This document shows, in pieces, positions 47,311 to 60,156 of a DNA stretch of 64,000 nt. A program made the translations under genes and the position numbers. Each line of letters starts with the position of its first letter. Position 1 is the stretch's first letter. The notes below the pieces were generated by a model, which saw nothing but the letters and a program-made list of their open reading frames with translations, was not told where the DNA came from and did no database searches. Source of the stretch: Maritimibacter sp. 55A14 (GTDB lineage Bacteria; Pseudomonadota; Alphaproteobacteria; Rhodobacterales; Rhodobacteraceae); contig NZ_QEYE01000004.1 in the NCBI RefSeq assembly GCF_003122205.1, forward strand, positions 124,001-188,000, in the 5' to 3' direction.

Positions 47311-48474
47311 CTAGACCTCCGCCAGCAATTCGCGCAGCACGGCGTTGAGCACCGGCCGCCCGCGGTCGGTCAGCGCGAGCGTTCCAGCGTGGCAATGGAG
47401 CACATTAAGACCGTCTAACCCATTGATTTTCTGTAATATATCTACGCTCCCGGACAGCTTATCCCACCGGTCAATCTGCGCCCCTTCGCGAAGACGCAGC
47501 GCCATCATCAGGTATTCCTGCGCCTGATCAAAAGGCGCGAGCACCTGCCGCGGCAGCTCGCCCGATCCGGCGCGCTCGACACGTTCCAGCCAGGCGGCGG
47601 GTGCGAGCGGTGTCTGCGTGGCGTAGCGTGTCCCGCCAAGCGTCAGCCGCCCATGCGCCCCCGGCCCGATCCCGGCATAGTCACCGCCGCGCCAGTAAAT
47701 CAGGTTGTGCCTTGACTCCGCGCCCGGACGGGCGTGGTTGGAAATCTCGTAGGCGGGCAGGCCGGCGGCGCCGCAGATCTCCTGCGTGTCGGCATACATG
47801 TCGGCGGCGCGGTCGTCATCGGGCAGCCCGTCGAGCCGCCCGGCATTGGCGAGCCGCCCGAAGGCGGTGCCGGGCTCGATGGTGAGTTGATAGAGCGACA
47901 GGTGATCCGCGGCCATCGCCATCGCCTCGCGCAACTCGGTGCGCCAGGCGGCACGGGTCTGGTGCTGCCGCGCATAGATCAGATCGAAGCTCACCCGGTC
48001 GAAGACGTTCCGCGCGATGGCGAAGGCGTTGCGGGCCTCGGCCACCGAATGCAGCCGCCCGAGCCGCCGGAGATCTGAGTCATTGAGCGCCTGAATGCCC
48101 ATCGAGACCCGGTTCACCCCGGCATCGCGGTAGCCACGGAAGCGCCCGGCCTCCACCGAGGTCGGGTTGGCCTCCAGCGTAACTTCCAGATCGTTGGCCA
48201 GCGGCCACGCCGCGCGCACCGCATCGAGGATGGCGGCCACCAGATCGGGGTCCATCAGGCTGGGCGTCCCGCCCCCGAAGAAGACAGTGTTCAGAACCCT
48301 GTCCGGCGTCTCGGTAGCGACGCGGGCGATCTCGGAGAGCAGGACGGCCCGCCACCTGACCTGATCCACATCGCCCGCGACATGGCTGTTGAAGTCGCAA
48401 TAGGGGCATTTGGCCTGACAGAAGGGCCAGTGGAGATAGAGTCCGAACCCCCCGGCGCGCCAGTCCTCAGCCAC
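47311..48474 (-). CDS. hemW: Heme chaperone HemW (radical SAM)
   Basis: 387 aa from the chosen start. CQAKCPYC (Cys 19, 23, 26) is the radical SAM CxxxCxxC cluster motif, followed by [10 protein letters not shown] and VTLEANPTS. HemW binds heme and is thought to insert it into respiratory enzymes; older names call it coproporphyrinogen oxidase-like. The GTG at 48474 gives the usual short N-terminus and an 8-base overlap with rdgB; an ATG at 48528 would add 18 residues and overlap rdgB by 62 bases. Neither has a clear ribosome-binding site, which suggests coupling to rdgB. Confidence 0.92.
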   Translation of the reverse strand: MAEDWRAGGFGLYLHWPFCQAKCPYCDFNSHVAGDVDQVRWRAVLLSEIARVATETPDRVLNTVFFGGGTPSLMDPDLVAAILDAVRAAWPLANDLEVTLEANPTSVEAGRFRGYRDAGVNRVSMGIQALNDSDLRRLGRLHSVAEARNAFAIARNVFDRVSFDLIYARQHQTRAAWRTELREAMAMAADHLSLYQLTIEPGTAFGRLANAGRLDGLPDDDRAADMYADTQEICGAAGLPAYEISNHARPGAESRHNLIYWRGGDYAGIGPGAHGRLTLGGTRYATQTPLAPAAWLERVERAGSGELPRQVLAPFDQAQEYLMMALRLREGAQIDRWDKLSGSVDILQKINGLDGLNVLHCHAGTLALTDRGRPVLNAVLRELLAEV

Positions 48475-49075
48475 CGAAGACGGCGGCAACGAGTTTTCTG
48501 AAAGCGTCTGCACGATGGCTAAGCTCATGTTTGCGCGCGGGGTCCATTTCGCCGAAGGTCTCGGTTTCGCCGTCGGGCAGGAAGATCGGGTCGAAGCCGA
48601 AGCCGCGGGCGCCCCGCATCGGCCACACGATACGGCCTTCGACCTTGCCCTCAAATAGTGCGTCCTGCCCGTCGGGCCAGGCCAGGCAGAGCGTGCAGCG
48701 GAACCGCGCGCTGCGCGGCTCGGGCGCGGCGGCATCCTCCAGCAGGGTCCAGACCTTCGTCATCGCCATCGGGAAGTCCCGGCCGTCCGGGGTTTCGGCC
48801 CAATCGGCGGTACGGATACCCGGCGCGCCGCCCAGTGCGTCCACCTCGATCCCGCTGTCGTCGGACAGGGCGGGCAGGCCGCTGGCGCGCGCGGCGGCAT
48901 GGGCCTTGATCCGCGCATTGCCGGCGAAGCTCTCCTCGGTCTCGTCGGGCTCATCCAGCCCCAGATCGGCGGCCGAGACGACCTGAACGCCGAACGGGGC
49001 CAACAGCGCACCGATCTCGCGCACCTTGCCTGCGTTATGCGACGCGATCAGCAGTTTCTCCCCGATCTGCCGCAA
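48467..49075 (-). CDS. rdgB: Non-canonical purine NTP pyrophosphatase (RdgB/HAM1)
   Basis: 202 aa. The substrate-loop [31 protein letters not shown] and [13 protein letters not shown] are the HAM1 signatures. It removes dITP and XTP from the nucleotide pool. The start is TTG at 49075, with AGGCGG upstream and the conserved N-terminus right after it. It begins 9 bases after the rph stop; the order rph-rdgB-hemW is conserved in alphaproteobacteria. Confidence 0.95.
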   Translation of the reverse strand: MRQIGEKLLIASHNAGKVREIGALLAPFGVQVVSAADLGLDEPDETEESFAGNARIKAHAAARASGLPALSDDSGIEVDALGGAPGIRTADWAETPDGRDFPMAMTKVWTLLEDAAAPEPRSARFRCTLCLAWPDGQDALFEGKVEGRIVWPMRGARGFGFDPIFLPDGETETFGEMDPARKHELSHRADAFRKLVAAVFGG

Positions 49076-49084
49076 GGGGGCCGC

Positions 49085-49801
49085 CTATGCCCCGGTCGCG
49101 GCTTTCTGCGCCGCCACCAGTTCAGCCACGCCCTTTTCGGCGAGATCGATCAACTCGCCCAATGCCGCACGCGAGAAGGGCGCGCCTTCGGCCGAGCCCT
49201 GCACCTCGACCAGCCCGCCGCGGCCCGTCATCACGAAATTGGCGTCGGTCCCGGCCTCGCTGTCCTCGGCATAGTCGAGATCGAGCACCGTCTGCCCTGC
49301 ATAGATGCCGCAGCTTACCGCGGCGACGTGATCGACCAGCGGGTCGCTGGTGACAAGGCCCGCCTTCATGAGTTTTGCGATGGCCAGCCGCAGCGCGACC
49401 CAGCCCCCGGTGATCGCCGCGCAGCGGGTGCCGCCATCGGCCTGGATCACGTCGCAATCCACGGTGATCTGCCGCTCGCCCAGAGCCACCCGGTCGATCC
49501 CGGCACGCAGGCTGCGCCCGATCAGGCGCTGGATCTCCACCGTGCGACCGCCCTGCTTGCCGACCGCGGCCTCGCGGCGCATCCGCGTGTTGGTGGCGCG
49601 CGGCAGCATCCCGTACTCCGCCGTGATCCAGCCCAGCCCGGTGTTCTTGAGAAACGGCGGCACCCGGTCCTCGATAGTCGCGGTGCAGAGTACATGCGTA
49701 TCCCCGCATCGGATCAGACAGGACCCTTCGGCGTGTTTGGTCACGCCCGTCTCGATTGAAATCGGGCGCATTTCGCTTATGTCTCTGCCAGAGGGGCGCA
49801 T
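49085..49801 (-). CDS. rph: Ribonuclease PH
   Basis: 238 aa. MRPSGR...[18 protein letters not shown] is the conserved N-terminus; phosphate-binding [13 protein letters not shown] and [18 protein letters not shown] are present, as is [19 protein letters not shown]. It trims tRNA 3' ends by phosphorolysis. The ATG at 49801 follows AAGGGA. It is first in the rph-rdgB-hemW group and divergent from hrcA, 132 bases away. Confidence 0.97.
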   Translation of the reverse strand: MRPSGRDISEMRPISIETGVTKHAEGSCLIRCGDTHVLCTATIEDRVPPFLKNTGLGWITAEYGMLPRATNTRMRREAAVGKQGGRTVEIQRLIGRSLRAGIDRVALGERQITVDCDVIQADGGTRCAAITGGWVALRLAIAKLMKAGLVTSDPLVDHVAAVSCGIYAGQTVLDLDYAEDSEAGTDANFVMTGRGGLVEVQGSAEGAPFSRAALGELIDLAEKGVAELVAAQKAATGA

Positions 49802-49872
49802 CGGATATCCCTTGTTTTCAGGTCGGTGCCAGATACCCACAGCCACCGGCACGAGTAAAGGCCAATGTCCGG

Positions 49873-49901
49873 TTGACCCTATGAACAGGCGGGCTTTAAT
49901 G
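49873..49901 (+). promoter_or_regulatory. Candidate sigma70 promoter of hrcA-grpE
   Basis: TTGACC (49873-49878), 17 bases, TTAATG (49896-49901). Transcription would start near 49908, which favours the hrcA ATG at 49934 over the one at 49907. No CIRCE repeat is visible here. Confidence 0.45.
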
Positions 49902-49933
49902 GCAGCATGGCCGAGGATGGCAGGCAAAATCGG

Positions 49934-50998
49934 ATGAGCGACGGCTCCAGCGTATTGTCGGAAATGAGCGATCGCAGCCGCGAGGTCTTTCGCAGGCTGG
50001 TGGAGTCCTATCTGGTCACCGGCGACCCGGTGGGATCGCGGACACTGTCGCGCGACCTGACCGAAAAAGTCTCCGCCGCGACGATCCGGAACGTGATGCA
50101 GGATCTGGAGTATCTCGGCCTTCTCGACAGCCCGCATGTCTCCGCCGGGCGGGTGCCAACGCAGATGGGGCTGCGGCTCTTTGTCGACGGGCTGCTGGAG
50201 ATCGGCGACCTGTCCCCGAAGGAACGGCTTCAGATCGACAACACGCTGGGCAACGACAATCGCGACATGGCGACGATGCTGGACCGCGCGGGCTCGATCC
50301 TGTCGGGCCTCACGCATGGGGCCAGCCTGGTGCTGGCGCCCAAGCACGAAGAGGCGATCAAACATGTCGAGTTCGTCTCGCTCGCCCCCGATCGCGCGCT
50401 CGTCGTTCTGGTAACCGCCGACGGCCATGTGGAAAACCGCGTTTTCACACCGCCGGTGGGCCAGACCCCGTCGGCAATGCGGGAGGCCGCGAATTTCCTC
50501 AATGCCGTCGCCGAGGGACGGACCCTGTCAGATCTGCGCGCGGTAATGGAGCGCGAGATTCAGGCCCGCCGGAGGGAGATCGACGTGCTGGCGCAGCAGA
50601 TGGTCGAGAACGGCCTCGCGGTCTGGGAAAACGACGGCACCAGCCACGAGCGGCTGATCGTGCGGGGGCGTGCGAATCTGCTGGACGACATGGCCGGTGC
50701 GGAGGACCTCGACCGGGTGCGGGAGCTTTTCGACGATCTGGAGCGCAAGCGTGACATCGCGCAATTCCTCGAGCTGACCGAGGAAGGCGATGGGGTGCGT
50801 GTTTTTATTGGCTCCGAGAACAAACTTTTCTCACTTTCGGGTTCCTCTTTGGTGGTCTCTCCATATATGAACGCTGACCGGAAGATTATCGGTGCCGTGG
50901 GTGTGATCGGGCCGACGCGCCTCAATTACGGGCGCATCGTGCCGATCGTGGATTACACGGCGCAATTGGTCGGACGGATGCTGTCCGATCAGAGTTGA
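49934..50998 (+). CDS. hrcA: Heat-inducible transcription repressor HrcA
   Basis: 354 aa from the ATG at 49934 (363 from 49907). The N-terminal winged helix ([55 protein letters not shown]) and the GAF-like core ending [12 protein letters not shown] are complete. HrcA represses chaperonin genes at CIRCE sites, which I do not find in this window. It is followed 18 bases later by grpE, so the two are likely cotranscribed. Confidence 0.96.
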   Translation: MSDGSSVLSEMSDRSREVFRRLVESYLVTGDPVGSRTLSRDLTEKVSAATIRNVMQDLEYLGLLDSPHVSAGRVPTQMGLRLFVDGLLEIGDLSPKERLQIDNTLGNDNRDMATMLDRAGSILSGLTHGASLVLAPKHEEAIKHVEFVSLAPDRALVVLVTADGHVENRVFTPPVGQTPSAMREAANFLNAVAEGRTLSDLRAVMEREIQARRREIDVLAQQMVENGLAVWENDGTSHERLIVRGRANLLDDMAGAEDLDRVRELFDDLERKRDIAQFLELTEEGDGVRVFIGSENKLFSLSGSSLVVSPYMNADRKIIGAVGVIGPTRLNYGRIVPIVDYTAQLVGRMLSDQS

Positions 50999-51016
50999 GG
51001 CGAGAAGGGGGCAGAC

Positions 51017-51613
51017 ATGTCCGATCCGAAGCGAGAAGACGAATCAAAGATGGAAGCAGAGACGCAGGTACCCGGCGCCGAAGCCGCCGCCGAGGATGGG
51101 GAGTTCGATGTCCTGTCCGAACTGGAAGGGGAGCTGGACGTTCTCCGGGCCGAGCGCGACGAGTTGAAAGACCGCCTTTTGCGCGCGATGGCCGAGGCCG
51201 AGAACGCGCGCAAGCGCGGCGAGCGCGACCGGCGCGAGGCCGAAAGCTATGGCGGTATCAGGCTGGCGCGCGATCTGCTGCCGGTCTACGACAATCTCAA
51301 GCGCGCGCTCGACGCGATGAGCGAGTCTGAGCGCGAGGCGGCAAAAAGCGTCGTCCAGGGCATCGAGATCACACTGCGAGAGCTTGTGAACGCCTTTGCC
51401 AAGCACGGGATCAAGCCGGTCTCGCCCGAGATCGGCGATCCGTTCGACCCGCAGCACCACCAGGCCATGTTCGAGGCCCCTGTGCCCAGCGTCGGCGCCG
51501 GTAACATCATCCAGGTGATGGGCGAAGGCTTCACCATCCATGACCGGCTGCTTCGCCCGGCGCAGGTGGGCGTCTCCTCGGCCTCGGCCGAGCAGCAGGC
51601 CGCAAACAAATAG
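51017..51613 (+). CDS. grpE: Nucleotide exchange factor GrpE
   Basis: 198 aa. A long N-terminal helix (about 35-85, Glu/Arg-rich coiled coil; AEAENARKRGERDRREAESY) is followed by LARDLLPVYDNLKRAL and the C-terminal beta domain GDPFDPQHHQAMFE. It releases ADP from DnaK. It lies downstream of hrcA, while dnaK and dnaJ are 3-6 kb away on the opposite strand. It ends 4 bases from the convergent mutS. Confidence 0.97.
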   Translation: MSDPKREDESKMEAETQVPGAEAAAEDGEFDVLSELEGELDVLRAERDELKDRLLRAMAEAENARKRGERDRREAESYGGIRLARDLLPVYDNLKRALDAMSESEREAAKSVVQGIEITLRELVNAFAKHGIKPVSPEIGDPFDPQHHQAMFEAPVPSVGAGNIIQVMGEGFTIHDRLLRPAQVGVSSASAEQQAANK

Positions 51614-51617
51614 CGCG

Positions 51618-54281
51618 TCAGTCCCGCCCGTCGTCCCCGATCATCCCGCGCAGGCGATAGACGAGATCGAGCGCCTCGCGCGGGGTCAGTTCGTCGGGAT
51701 GGATGGAGGCGAGCGTTTCTTCCAGCGCCGAGGGGCCTTTCGGCGCGGCGGGCGCGGGCGGCGGCACCGCCGAGAAGAGCGGCAGATCGTCGATCAGCGT
51801 GGCGGCCTTGGCGCCGCCCTCCCTGTCGCCTTTCTCCAGCGAATCGAGGATAACGCGCGCCCGCTCCACAACCGAGGCCGGCAGCCCTGCCAGCTTGGCC
51901 ACCTGAACGCCGTAGGAGCGGTCCGCCGCACCTTCGCGCACCTCGTGCAGGAAGATCACGTCGCCCTCCCATTCCCGCACGGCCACGGTGGCGTTCCCGA
52001 CCCCGTCCAGCCGCGACGATAGCCCCGTAAGCTCATGATAATGCGTGGCAAAGAGCGCCCGGCAGAGATTAGCGCCATGCAGGTGTTCGAGCGTCGCCCA
52101 GGCAATGGAGAGCCCGTCATAGGTGGCCGTGCCGCGCCCGATCTCATCGAGGATCACCAGCGCGCGCGCATCGGCCTGGTTGAGGATCGCCGCGGTTTCC
52201 ACCATCTCCACCATGAAGGTTGAGCGGCCCCGCGCCAGGTCGTCCGAGGCGCCAACGCGGGAAAAAAGCTGCGAGACCAGCCCGATATGGGCCGCGCGCG
52301 CCGGTACCCAGGCGCCGGTCTGCGCCAACAGGGCAATCAGCGCGTTCTGCCGCAGGAAGGTGGATTTCCCGGCCATGTTGGGCCCGGTCAGCAGCCAGAT
52401 ATGCGCGCCGTCCGAGCCGTCCGAAAGGCTACAGTCATTGGCGATGAAGGGCGTGCCCTCACGCCGGAGCGCGCGTTCCACGACCGGATGGCGCCCACCT
52501 TCGACCAGAAAGCTGCGGCTTTCGTCGATCTTCGGGCGACACCAGTTCTCCGACGCCGCGAGATCGGCCATGGCGGCGGCGAGGTCAATCTCGGCCAGCG
52601 CGCGGGCGGCCTGGCTGACGGCGGGGGCAGCCTCGGTGACGGCATGGCGCAGCGTTTCGAAGATTCGCTTCTCGATTTCCAGCGCCCGCCCGCCCGCGTT
52701 CAATATCCGCGTCTCCAGTTCCGACAGTTCGACCGTGGTGAACCGCACCGCGTTGGCGGTCGTCTGGCGGTGAATGAAGGTCTCCGAAAGCGGTGCGCCC
52801 AGCATCCGTCCGGCATGGGTGGCGGGGGTCTCGATAAAATAGCCCAGTACGTTGTTGTGTTTGATTTTCAGCGCATTGACCCCGGCGGCCTTGGCGTAGT
52901 CCTTTTGCATTCCGGCGATCACGCCCCGGCCTTCGTCGCGCAACGTGCGCGCCTCGTCCAGATCGGGATCATAGCCCGGCGCGACGAAACCGCCGTCGCG
53001 CGCCAGGTGCGGCGGTTCGGCCACCAGCGCGGCGTCGAGCAGATCGCGCAGCGCCGCGTGCCCCGTCAGCGCGCCGCGTGCAGCGGCCAGGTTCTCGGGC
53101 AGATCGTCGCGGTCCAGCCGCGTGGCCAGCGCCTCGGCCTGTGTCAGACCGGCGCGGATCGCCGCCAGGTCACGCGGGCCGCCGCGATCCAGCGCCAGCC
53201 GCGACAGCGCCCGGTCCATGTCCGGCGCCTTTCGGAGCGCGTCGCGCAATTCATCCCGCAACATTCTGTCTTCAAATAGATACGTGACCACATCCTGCCG
53301 CGCCTGGATAGTTTCCAGATCGGCCGAGGGCGCGCTGATCCGCCGTTCCAGCATCCGGGCCCCGGCCGCCGTCACGGTCCGGTCGATGGCCGAGAGGAGC
53401 GAACCGTCGCGCCCGCCCGCGAGGCTCTGCGTCAGTTCCAGGTTGCGCCTTGTCGCGGCATCGATCTGCATCAGGCGGTTCTCGGACTCGTGGCGCGGCG
53501 GCGACAGGAGCGGCAGTTTTCCCTTCTGCGTCAGGTCCAGATACTCCACGATGCCGCCCATCGCCGAGAGTTCGGCGCGCGAGAAGGCACCGAACCCGTC
53601 CAGCGCGCCGACGCCATAGAGCGCCTGAAGGCGCCCGGCCGCCGCGCTGCTGTCGAAGGAGGCGCGCGAGAGCGGGGTCAGCGCCGCGCCGCTTTCCGCG
53701 ATCGCGTCGCCATATGCGTCCTCGATGGATTCGGGCAGGATCACCTCGCGCGGCATCAGGCGGGCAAGCTGCGGACCCAGCCGGTGCGGCGGGCAGGGCA
53801 TCACGTGAAACGCGCCGGTGGAGATATCGACCCAGGCCAGCGCCGCCTCGCCGCGCACTTCGGAAAAGGCGGTCAGGTAGTTGTGGCGCCGTGCTTCCAG
53901 CAGCGCCTCCTCGGTCAGGGTGCCGGGCGTGACCAGCCGCACGACCTCGCGCCGCACCACCGCCTTGGAGCCGCGCTTCTTGGCCTCCGCCGGGTCTTCC
54001 ATCTGCTCGCAGACGGCGACGCGGAAGCCCTTGCGGATCAGCGTCAGAAGGTAGTTTTCGGCGGCATGAACCGGGACGCCGCACATCGGGATATCCTCGC
54101 CCAGATGCTTGCCGCGTTTGGTGAGGGCGATATCCAGCGCCTCGGCCGCGGCGACCGCGTCATCGAAGAAAAGCTCATAGAAGTCGCCCATCCGGTAGAA
54201 CAGGAGCGCATCGGAATGCGCCTCCTTGATCTCCAGGTATTGCGCCATCATCGGCGTCATGGTCGGCTGAGCAACGGTCAA
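51618..54281 (-). CDS. mutS: DNA mismatch repair protein MutS
   Basis: 887 aa. The mismatch-reading FYE motif is at residues 34-36. The ATPase has Walker [10 protein letters not shown] (about 629-637), then [20 protein letters not shown] and Walker [17 protein letters not shown], then FATHYHEL. A Pro/Ala-rich linker near the C-terminus leads to the tetramer tail. It finds base mismatches after replication. The start is TTG at 54281 after GGGGGG; an in-frame ATG seven codons later (54260) lacks a ribosome-binding site. Confidence 0.97.
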   Translation of the reverse strand: MTVAQPTMTPMMAQYLEIKEAHSDALLFYRMGDFYELFFDDAVAAAEALDIALTKRGKHLGEDIPMCGVPVHAAENYLLTLIRKGFRVAVCEQMEDPAEAKKRGSKAVVRREVVRLVTPGTLTEEALLEARRHNYLTAFSEVRGEAALAWVDISTGAFHVMPCPPHRLGPQLARLMPREVILPESIEDAYGDAIAESGAALTPLSRASFDSSAAAGRLQALYGVGALDGFGAFSRAELSAMGGIVEYLDLTQKGKLPLLSPPRHESENRLMQIDAATRRNLELTQSLAGGRDGSLLSAIDRTVTAAGARMLERRISAPSADLETIQARQDVVTYLFEDRMLRDELRDALRKAPDMDRALSRLALDRGGPRDLAAIRAGLTQAEALATRLDRDDLPENLAAARGALTGHAALRDLLDAALVAEPPHLARDGGFVAPGYDPDLDEARTLRDEGRGVIAGMQKDYAKAAGVNALKIKHNNVLGYFIETPATHAGRMLGAPLSETFIHRQTTANAVRFTTVELSELETRILNAGGRALEIEKRIFETLRHAVTEAAPAVSQAARALAEIDLAAAMADLAASENWCRPKIDESRSFLVEGGRHPVVERALRREGTPFIANDCSLSDGSDGAHIWLLTGPNMAGKSTFLRQNALIALLAQTGAWVPARAAHIGLVSQLFSRVGASDDLARGRSTFMVEMVETAAILNQADARALVILDEIGRGTATYDGLSIAWATLEHLHGANLCRALFATHYHELTGLSSRLDGVGNATVAVREWEGDVIFLHEVREGAADRSYGVQVAKLAGLPASVVERARVILDSLEKGDREGGAKAATLIDDLPLFSAVPPPAPAAPKGPSALEETLASIHPDELTPREALDLVYRLRGMIGDDGRD

Positions 54282-54358
54282 CGGTCCCCCCAGAACGGCG
54301 TCCCGGAGAACCTAGCGAAGCCGGCGCCGGCGCGAAAGCGCAATTGGCTGGAGCCAAG

Positions 54359-54385
54359 AAAAAGGGCGGCCCGTCGCGGCCGCCC
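54359..54385 (-). terminator. Intrinsic terminator after dnaKJ
   Basis: On the minus strand GGGCGGCC, a 6-base loop and GGCCGCCC are followed by five T. It lies 26 bases past the dnaJ stop. Confidence 0.8.
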
Positions 54386-54411
54386 ACAAGGATCTGCCGA
54401 TGGTCCCGGCG

Positions 54412-55557
54412 TCAGCTCTTCATGCCGTCCCAGAAATTCTTGACCTTGCCGAAGAAGTTGGAGCTTTGCGGGTTGTTGCCGTCGCTCAACCCTTCGAATT
54501 CACGCAGCAGTTCTTTCTGCTTGGCGCTGAGATTGACAGGGGTCTCGACCGCGAGTTCGATGAACATGTCGCCGGTCGTGTTGCCACGCAGAGCGGGCAT
54601 GCCCTTGCCCTTGAGCCGCATCTGGCGGCCCGACTGGCTGCCGGCGGGGATTTTCACGCGCGCCCGGCCGCCGTCGATCGTCGGCACTTCGATATCGCCG
54701 CCCAACGCGGCCTTGGCCATGCTGACGGGCACCGAACAGAAGAGGCTCTGCCCGTCGCGTTGGAAGATCGGGTGTTCGGTGACGTTGATGAAGATGTAGA
54801 GATCGCCCGACGGCCCGCCCCGCATGCCGGCCTCGCCCTCGCCGGCAAGGCGGATGCGCGTGCCCGTCTCCACGCCCGCGGGCACGTTGACGGAAAGCGA
54901 GCGGTCGCGGGTGACGCGACCCGCGCCCTTGCAGGCCGAACAGGGGTTCTTGATGATCTGGCCCATGCCCGAACAGGTCGGGCAGGTGCGTTCGACGGTG
55001 AAGAAGCCTTGCTGCGCGCGCACCTTGCCCATTCCCGAACAGGTCGGGCAACTGGTCGGTTCCGCGCCGCCGGCCGCGCCGGTGCCGTGACAGGTGTCGC
55101 AGGCCACCGAGCCGGGGACGCTGATCGTCTTGTGGATGCCCTTGAATGCTTCTTCGAGCGTGACACGCAGATTGTAGCGCAGATCGGAGCCGCGCGTGGC
55201 GCGCTGCCCGGCGCCGCCGCGCCCGCCGCCCATGAAATCGCCGAAGAGATCCTCGAAGACATCCGAAAAGGCGCTGGCGAAATCGGCATTGCCCGCACCA
55301 CCCGGCCGCGGCCCGCCGCCGCCCATCCCGCCTTCGAACGCGGCATGGCCGAAGCGGTCATAGGCCGCCTTCTTCTCGGGGTCCTTCAGGACGTCATAGG
55401 CCTCGTTCGCTTCCTTGAACTGCGTTTCGGCGTTGGGATTGTCGCTGTTGCGGTCCGGGTGAAACGCCTTGGCCTTGCTGCGATAGGCTTTCTTGATCTC
55501 GTCGGCCGATGCGTTCCTGGAGACACCCAGAACCTCGTAGTAATCGCGCTTTGCCAT
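54412..55557 (-). CDS. dnaJ: Chaperone DnaJ
   Basis: 381 aa. The J domain has HPD at residues 33-35. A Gly-rich region (about 75-110) is followed by four zinc-finger repeats ([16 protein letters not shown] twice, CSACKGAG; about 148-215) and the client-binding C-terminal domain. It stimulates DnaK ATPase and delivers substrates. It lies 73 bases downstream of dnaK in the same transcription unit, ending at the hairpin 54359-54385. Confidence 0.98.
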   Translation of the reverse strand: MAKRDYYEVLGVSRNASADEIKKAYRSKAKAFHPDRNSDNPNAETQFKEANEAYDVLKDPEKKAAYDRFGHAAFEGGMGGGGPRPGGAGNADFASAFSDVFEDLFGDFMGGGRGGAGQRATRGSDLRYNLRVTLEEAFKGIHKTISVPGSVACDTCHGTGAAGGAEPTSCPTCSGMGKVRAQQGFFTVERTCPTCSGMGQIIKNPCSACKGAGRVTRDRSLSVNVPAGVETGTRIRLAGEGEAGMRGGPSGDLYIFINVTEHPIFQRDGQSLFCSVPVSMAKAALGGDIEVPTIDGGRARVKIPAGSQSGRQMRLKGKGMPALRGNTTGDMFIELAVETPVNLSAKQKELLREFEGLSDGNNPQSSNFFGKVKNFWDGMKS

Positions 55558-55630
55558 GGTCAGTGTCCTTCACGAAACGTGCGGGCCGATCCGGGGCACC
55601 CGGACCGGCCCGACAGTTTCCGGACGCGCC

Positions 55631-57550
<1,920 letters not shown>

Positions 57551-57656
57551 GGCGTATGCTCTCCTCTCGGCGAATATGAGGGGTCAGACCCGTTCGCGGC
57601 CCCTGCCCCGATTCCCATCGCTGGACCCGATGGCCCGGCTTCAAGTTCGAAAAGCT

Positions 57657-57685
57657 ATATAAGAGCCGGGGAAACACGCTGCAAG
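57657..57685 (-). promoter_or_regulatory. Heat-shock (sigma32) promoter of dnaKJ
   Basis: On the minus strand CTTG (57685-57682), 18 bases, CTTATAT (57663-57657), a full match to the alphaproteobacterial consensus CTTG-N17/18-CYTATNT. It leaves a leader of about 100 bases. Confidence 0.7.
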
Positions 57686-57735
57686 CGGTGGTACGCCACT
57701 GAATCACCCTGATACGGAGGCAAAAAGGATTCAAA

Positions 57736-58401
57736 ATGACCGATAAAGCCGCGAGCGGCGCAAACCACGCCCCAGAAACCGCGCAGGGCGACGGCGCGGC
57801 GCGGCCCCTGATGCTGCGCGGCTTCGCGATTCACCAGGGCTTCCTGGATCGCCCGGCGCAGGAGCGGATGCTGGAGGAATTGCGCGCGGTCCAGCGCGCC
57901 GCGCCGGTCTTCCGGCCGGTCACGCCGGGCGGCAAACGGATGTCGGTGCGCATGACTTCGGCCGGGCGCTATGGCTGGTATTCCGACCGGAAGGGCTATC
58001 GCTACGAGCCGCGCCACCCCTCGGGCAGCGCCTGGCCGCCCATCCCGCCTTCGGTCATGGCGGTCTGGCGTGCGCTGGGCGACGCGCGCCGCGATCCCGA
58101 TTGCTGCCTGGTGAACTTCTATGGCGAAGGCGCGCGGATGGGCCTGCACCAGGACCGGGACGAAGCCGATTTCAGCTATCCCGTGGTGTCGGTCTCGCTG
58201 GGCGACGACGGGCTGCTGCGGGTCGGCGGCACCGACCGGCGAGAGGGCACGCAATCCCTGTGGCTGCACTCGGGCGACGTGGTGGTGATGGGCGGCGCGG
58301 CGCGGCTGGCCTGGCACGGGGTGGACCGCATCCGCTTCGGATCCTCGGGCCTCCTGTCCGATGGCGGGCGGATCAACCTGACGCTCCGCGTGGTGGATTA
58401 G
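57736..58401 (+). CDS. alkB: Alkylated DNA repair dioxygenase AlkB
   Basis: 221 aa. The iron/2-oxoglutarate sites are visible: HQDRDEADF (HxD, His at about 137), the distal His in RLAWHGVDR and the 2-oxoglutarate-binding RINLTLR at the C-terminus. It removes methyl groups from 1-meA and 3-meC by oxidation. The ATG at 57736 has AAGGA upstream. It is divergent from dnaK. Its stop overlaps the convergent ABC permease stop by four bases. Confidence 0.95.
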   Translation: MTDKAASGANHAPETAQGDGAARPLMLRGFAIHQGFLDRPAQERMLEELRAVQRAAPVFRPVTPGGKRMSVRMTSAGRYGWYSDRKGYRYEPRHPSGSAWPPIPPSVMAVWRALGDARRDPDCCLVNFYGEGARMGLHQDRDEADFSYPVVSVSLGDDGLLRVGGTDRREGTQSLWLHSGDVVVMGGAARLAWHGVDRIRFGSSGLLSDGGRINLTLRVVD

Positions 58402-59219
58402 CGCGCGGCGTCCCAGCTCAGCGAAGCGCGGCGGCGCGTGTAGAACTCCCCCATCAGGCCCAGCATGATCAGCGTGATCGTGACCAGCAGCGGATAGGTC
58501 TCGTTGGTGTTGTGGGGGTTGTAGTTGATGAATGCCGCCCCGCGCGCCTGGTCGATGGTGTGAAAGAGCGGGTTCCACGAGAAGAAGGGCAGCATCGACG
58601 CGGGCAGCGTGTTGGCCACGAACATCTTGCCGGAGGTGATCATGTTGGCCCGCATATAGACCATCGAGACGATCCGCACGAAGCTGGGAAACCAGGGTTT
58701 CAGCGCCAGCAGCAGCACGCCGATGGCCGCGCCGCTGGACCATGCGAGCATGAAGTTGTGCATCAGCCCGACCGGATCGTCGATCTCTACCGGGCGCCAG
58801 GCGACATGGACCCCGAAGAAGATGACCCCCAGCGCGAGAAGCTGCATGTAGAGCGACGAGAGCGCCGCCGCGCTGATCGACACGATGGTGTTCATCGGCG
58901 CGTGTTTCATCATTGCCGATGTCGGCCCTTCGGCGTTCATCACCGAGCGGACGGCCTGGTTATGGGTCAGGAAGAGGAAGATGCCGGTCATCAGGTAGAC
59001 GATGAAATCGCCCCGCAGCGCCATGCCGCGCAGGTTGAGCAGCGAGAACATCAGGTAGAAGGCCACGACCATGAGAATGGCGGTGAAGACCCGCGACAGC
59101 AGCCCGGCGACGGCGTTGCGGCTGGATTTCCGCGCCTCGCGGACGGTGGCATGATAAATCACGCGCAGCAGCCCGAAGACCATTGCGGGACCCGAACGCC
59201 GCGTCTGTCTGGTAAACAT
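58398..59219 (-). CDS. ABC-2 type polysaccharide export permease (KpsM-like)
   Basis: 273 aa with about six membrane segments (FTAILMVVAFYLMFSLLNL; ALSSLYMQLLALGVIFFGV; GAAIGVLLLALKPWF; LLVTITLIMLGLMGEFY). The pattern around MTGIFLFLTHNQAVRSV and SWNPLFHTIDQARGAAF resembles capsule or O-antigen exporters of the KpsM/RkpT type. The ATPase partner is not adjacent. The neighbours kdsB, galU and glycosyltransferases support a role in surface polysaccharide. Confidence 0.85.
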   Translation of the reverse strand: MFTRQTRRSGPAMVFGLLRVIYHATVREARKSSRNAVAGLLSRVFTAILMVVAFYLMFSLLNLRGMALRGDFIVYLMTGIFLFLTHNQAVRSVMNAEGPTSAMMKHAPMNTIVSISAAALSSLYMQLLALGVIFFGVHVAWRPVEIDDPVGLMHNFMLAWSSGAAIGVLLLALKPWFPSFVRIVSMVYMRANMITSGKMFVANTLPASMLPFFSWNPLFHTIDQARGAAFINYNPHNTNETYPLLVTITLIMLGLMGEFYTRRRASLSWDAAR

Positions 59220-59358
59220 GTCCGGACCTGCCTCTTGCCCGCGATGCCGCGCCCGGCGGCTATGCCTTGCCGTTCTTTTGCGGAGGCATCATAAGGGGGC
59301 CACGGTAAATTTTCAATCATTTGCCCGCCATGCGCGCGGGTCCCGAAGGAGGCCGGAT

Positions 59359-60156
59359 TTGGATTTCGACAAGTTGAGCCGGGTGTTCCGCAAGACCGCC
59401 ATAGAAGCCGGGACGCGGATCATGGAAATCTACGACGCCGACGATTTCGAGGTGCGCGCGAAATCCGACGACAGCCCGGTGACCGCCGCGGACGAGGCCG
59501 CCGACGCACTGATTTCCGCGGCGCTCGCGGCGGCGTTTCCCGGCACCCTGATCGTGACCGAGGAACAGGCCGCCAGCCATGCCGAGAGCGCCCGCGACTT
59601 CATCATCGTGGACCCGTTGGACGGCACCAAGGAATTCATCAAGCGGCGCGGCGATTTCACCGTCAACATCGCCTATGTCGAGAAAGGCACACCGGTGCGC
59701 GGCGTCGTCTACGCGCCCGCCAAGGGGCGGATGTTCTATACCGATGCGACCGGCGCCTCGGTCGAGGAGGCGGGCGCGCTCGCCCCCGATGCGCCGGGTC
59801 CGGTCAGGCCCGTCCACGTCACCACGCCCGACAACGGCGCGCTGGTCGTCGTGGCCTCCAAGTCGCACCGGGATCAGGCGACGGACGACTATATCGGCAA
59901 ATACGCGGTCGCGGACATGACCGGGGCGGGCTCGTCGCTGAAGTTCTGCCTCGTCGCCACGGGCGAGGCCGATCTCTATCCCCGGCTGGGCCGCACGATG
60001 GAATGGGACACCGCCGCCGGTCAGGCGGTGCTGCTGGGCGCCGGCGGCCATGTGGTGCGCTTCGACGATCACAGCCCGCTGCGCTATGGCAAGCCGGGCT
60101 ACGAAAACCCGTTCTTCATCGCCCACGCGCCGGGCGTCGTGCTGCAGGCGCCCTGA
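59359..60156 (+). CDS. cysQ: 3'(2'),5'-bisphosphate nucleotidase CysQ (inositol monophosphatase fold)
   Basis: 265 aa. The metal-site motifs of the IMPase superfamily are present: DSPVTAADEAAD, VTEEQ, IVDPLDGTKEFIKRRGDFTV and EWDTAAGQAVL. TKEFIKR is typical of CysQ, which degrades PAP from sulfate assimilation and sulfation. The start is TTG at 59359, behind an excellent AGGAGG at six bases; the ATG at 59218 would add 47 unrelated residues. The kdsB ATG follows its stop directly. Confidence 0.9.
   Translation: MDFDKLSRVFRKTAIEAGTRIMEIYDADDFEVRAKSDDSPVTAADEAADALISAALAAAFPGTLIVTEEQAASHAESARDFIIVDPLDGTKEFIKRRGDFTVNIAYVEKGTPVRGVVYAPAKGRMFYTDATGASVEEAGALAPDAPGPVRPVHVTTPDNGALVVVASKSHRDQATDDYIGKYAVADMTGAGSSLKFCLVATGEADLYPRLGRTMEWDTAAGQAVLLGAGGHVVRFDDHSPLRYGKPGYENPFFIAHAPGVVLQAP

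Noticed and set aside
49801-49934. CIRCE operator before hrcA
   Set aside because: No TTAGCACTC or GAGTGCTAA arm is present; only a sigma70-like promoter is seen.
53797-53812. TCACGTGAAAC core resembling parS inside mutS
   Set aside because: Only 12 of 16 positions match and the outer bases are lost, 9-11 kb from the two perfect sites; a chance match is likely.
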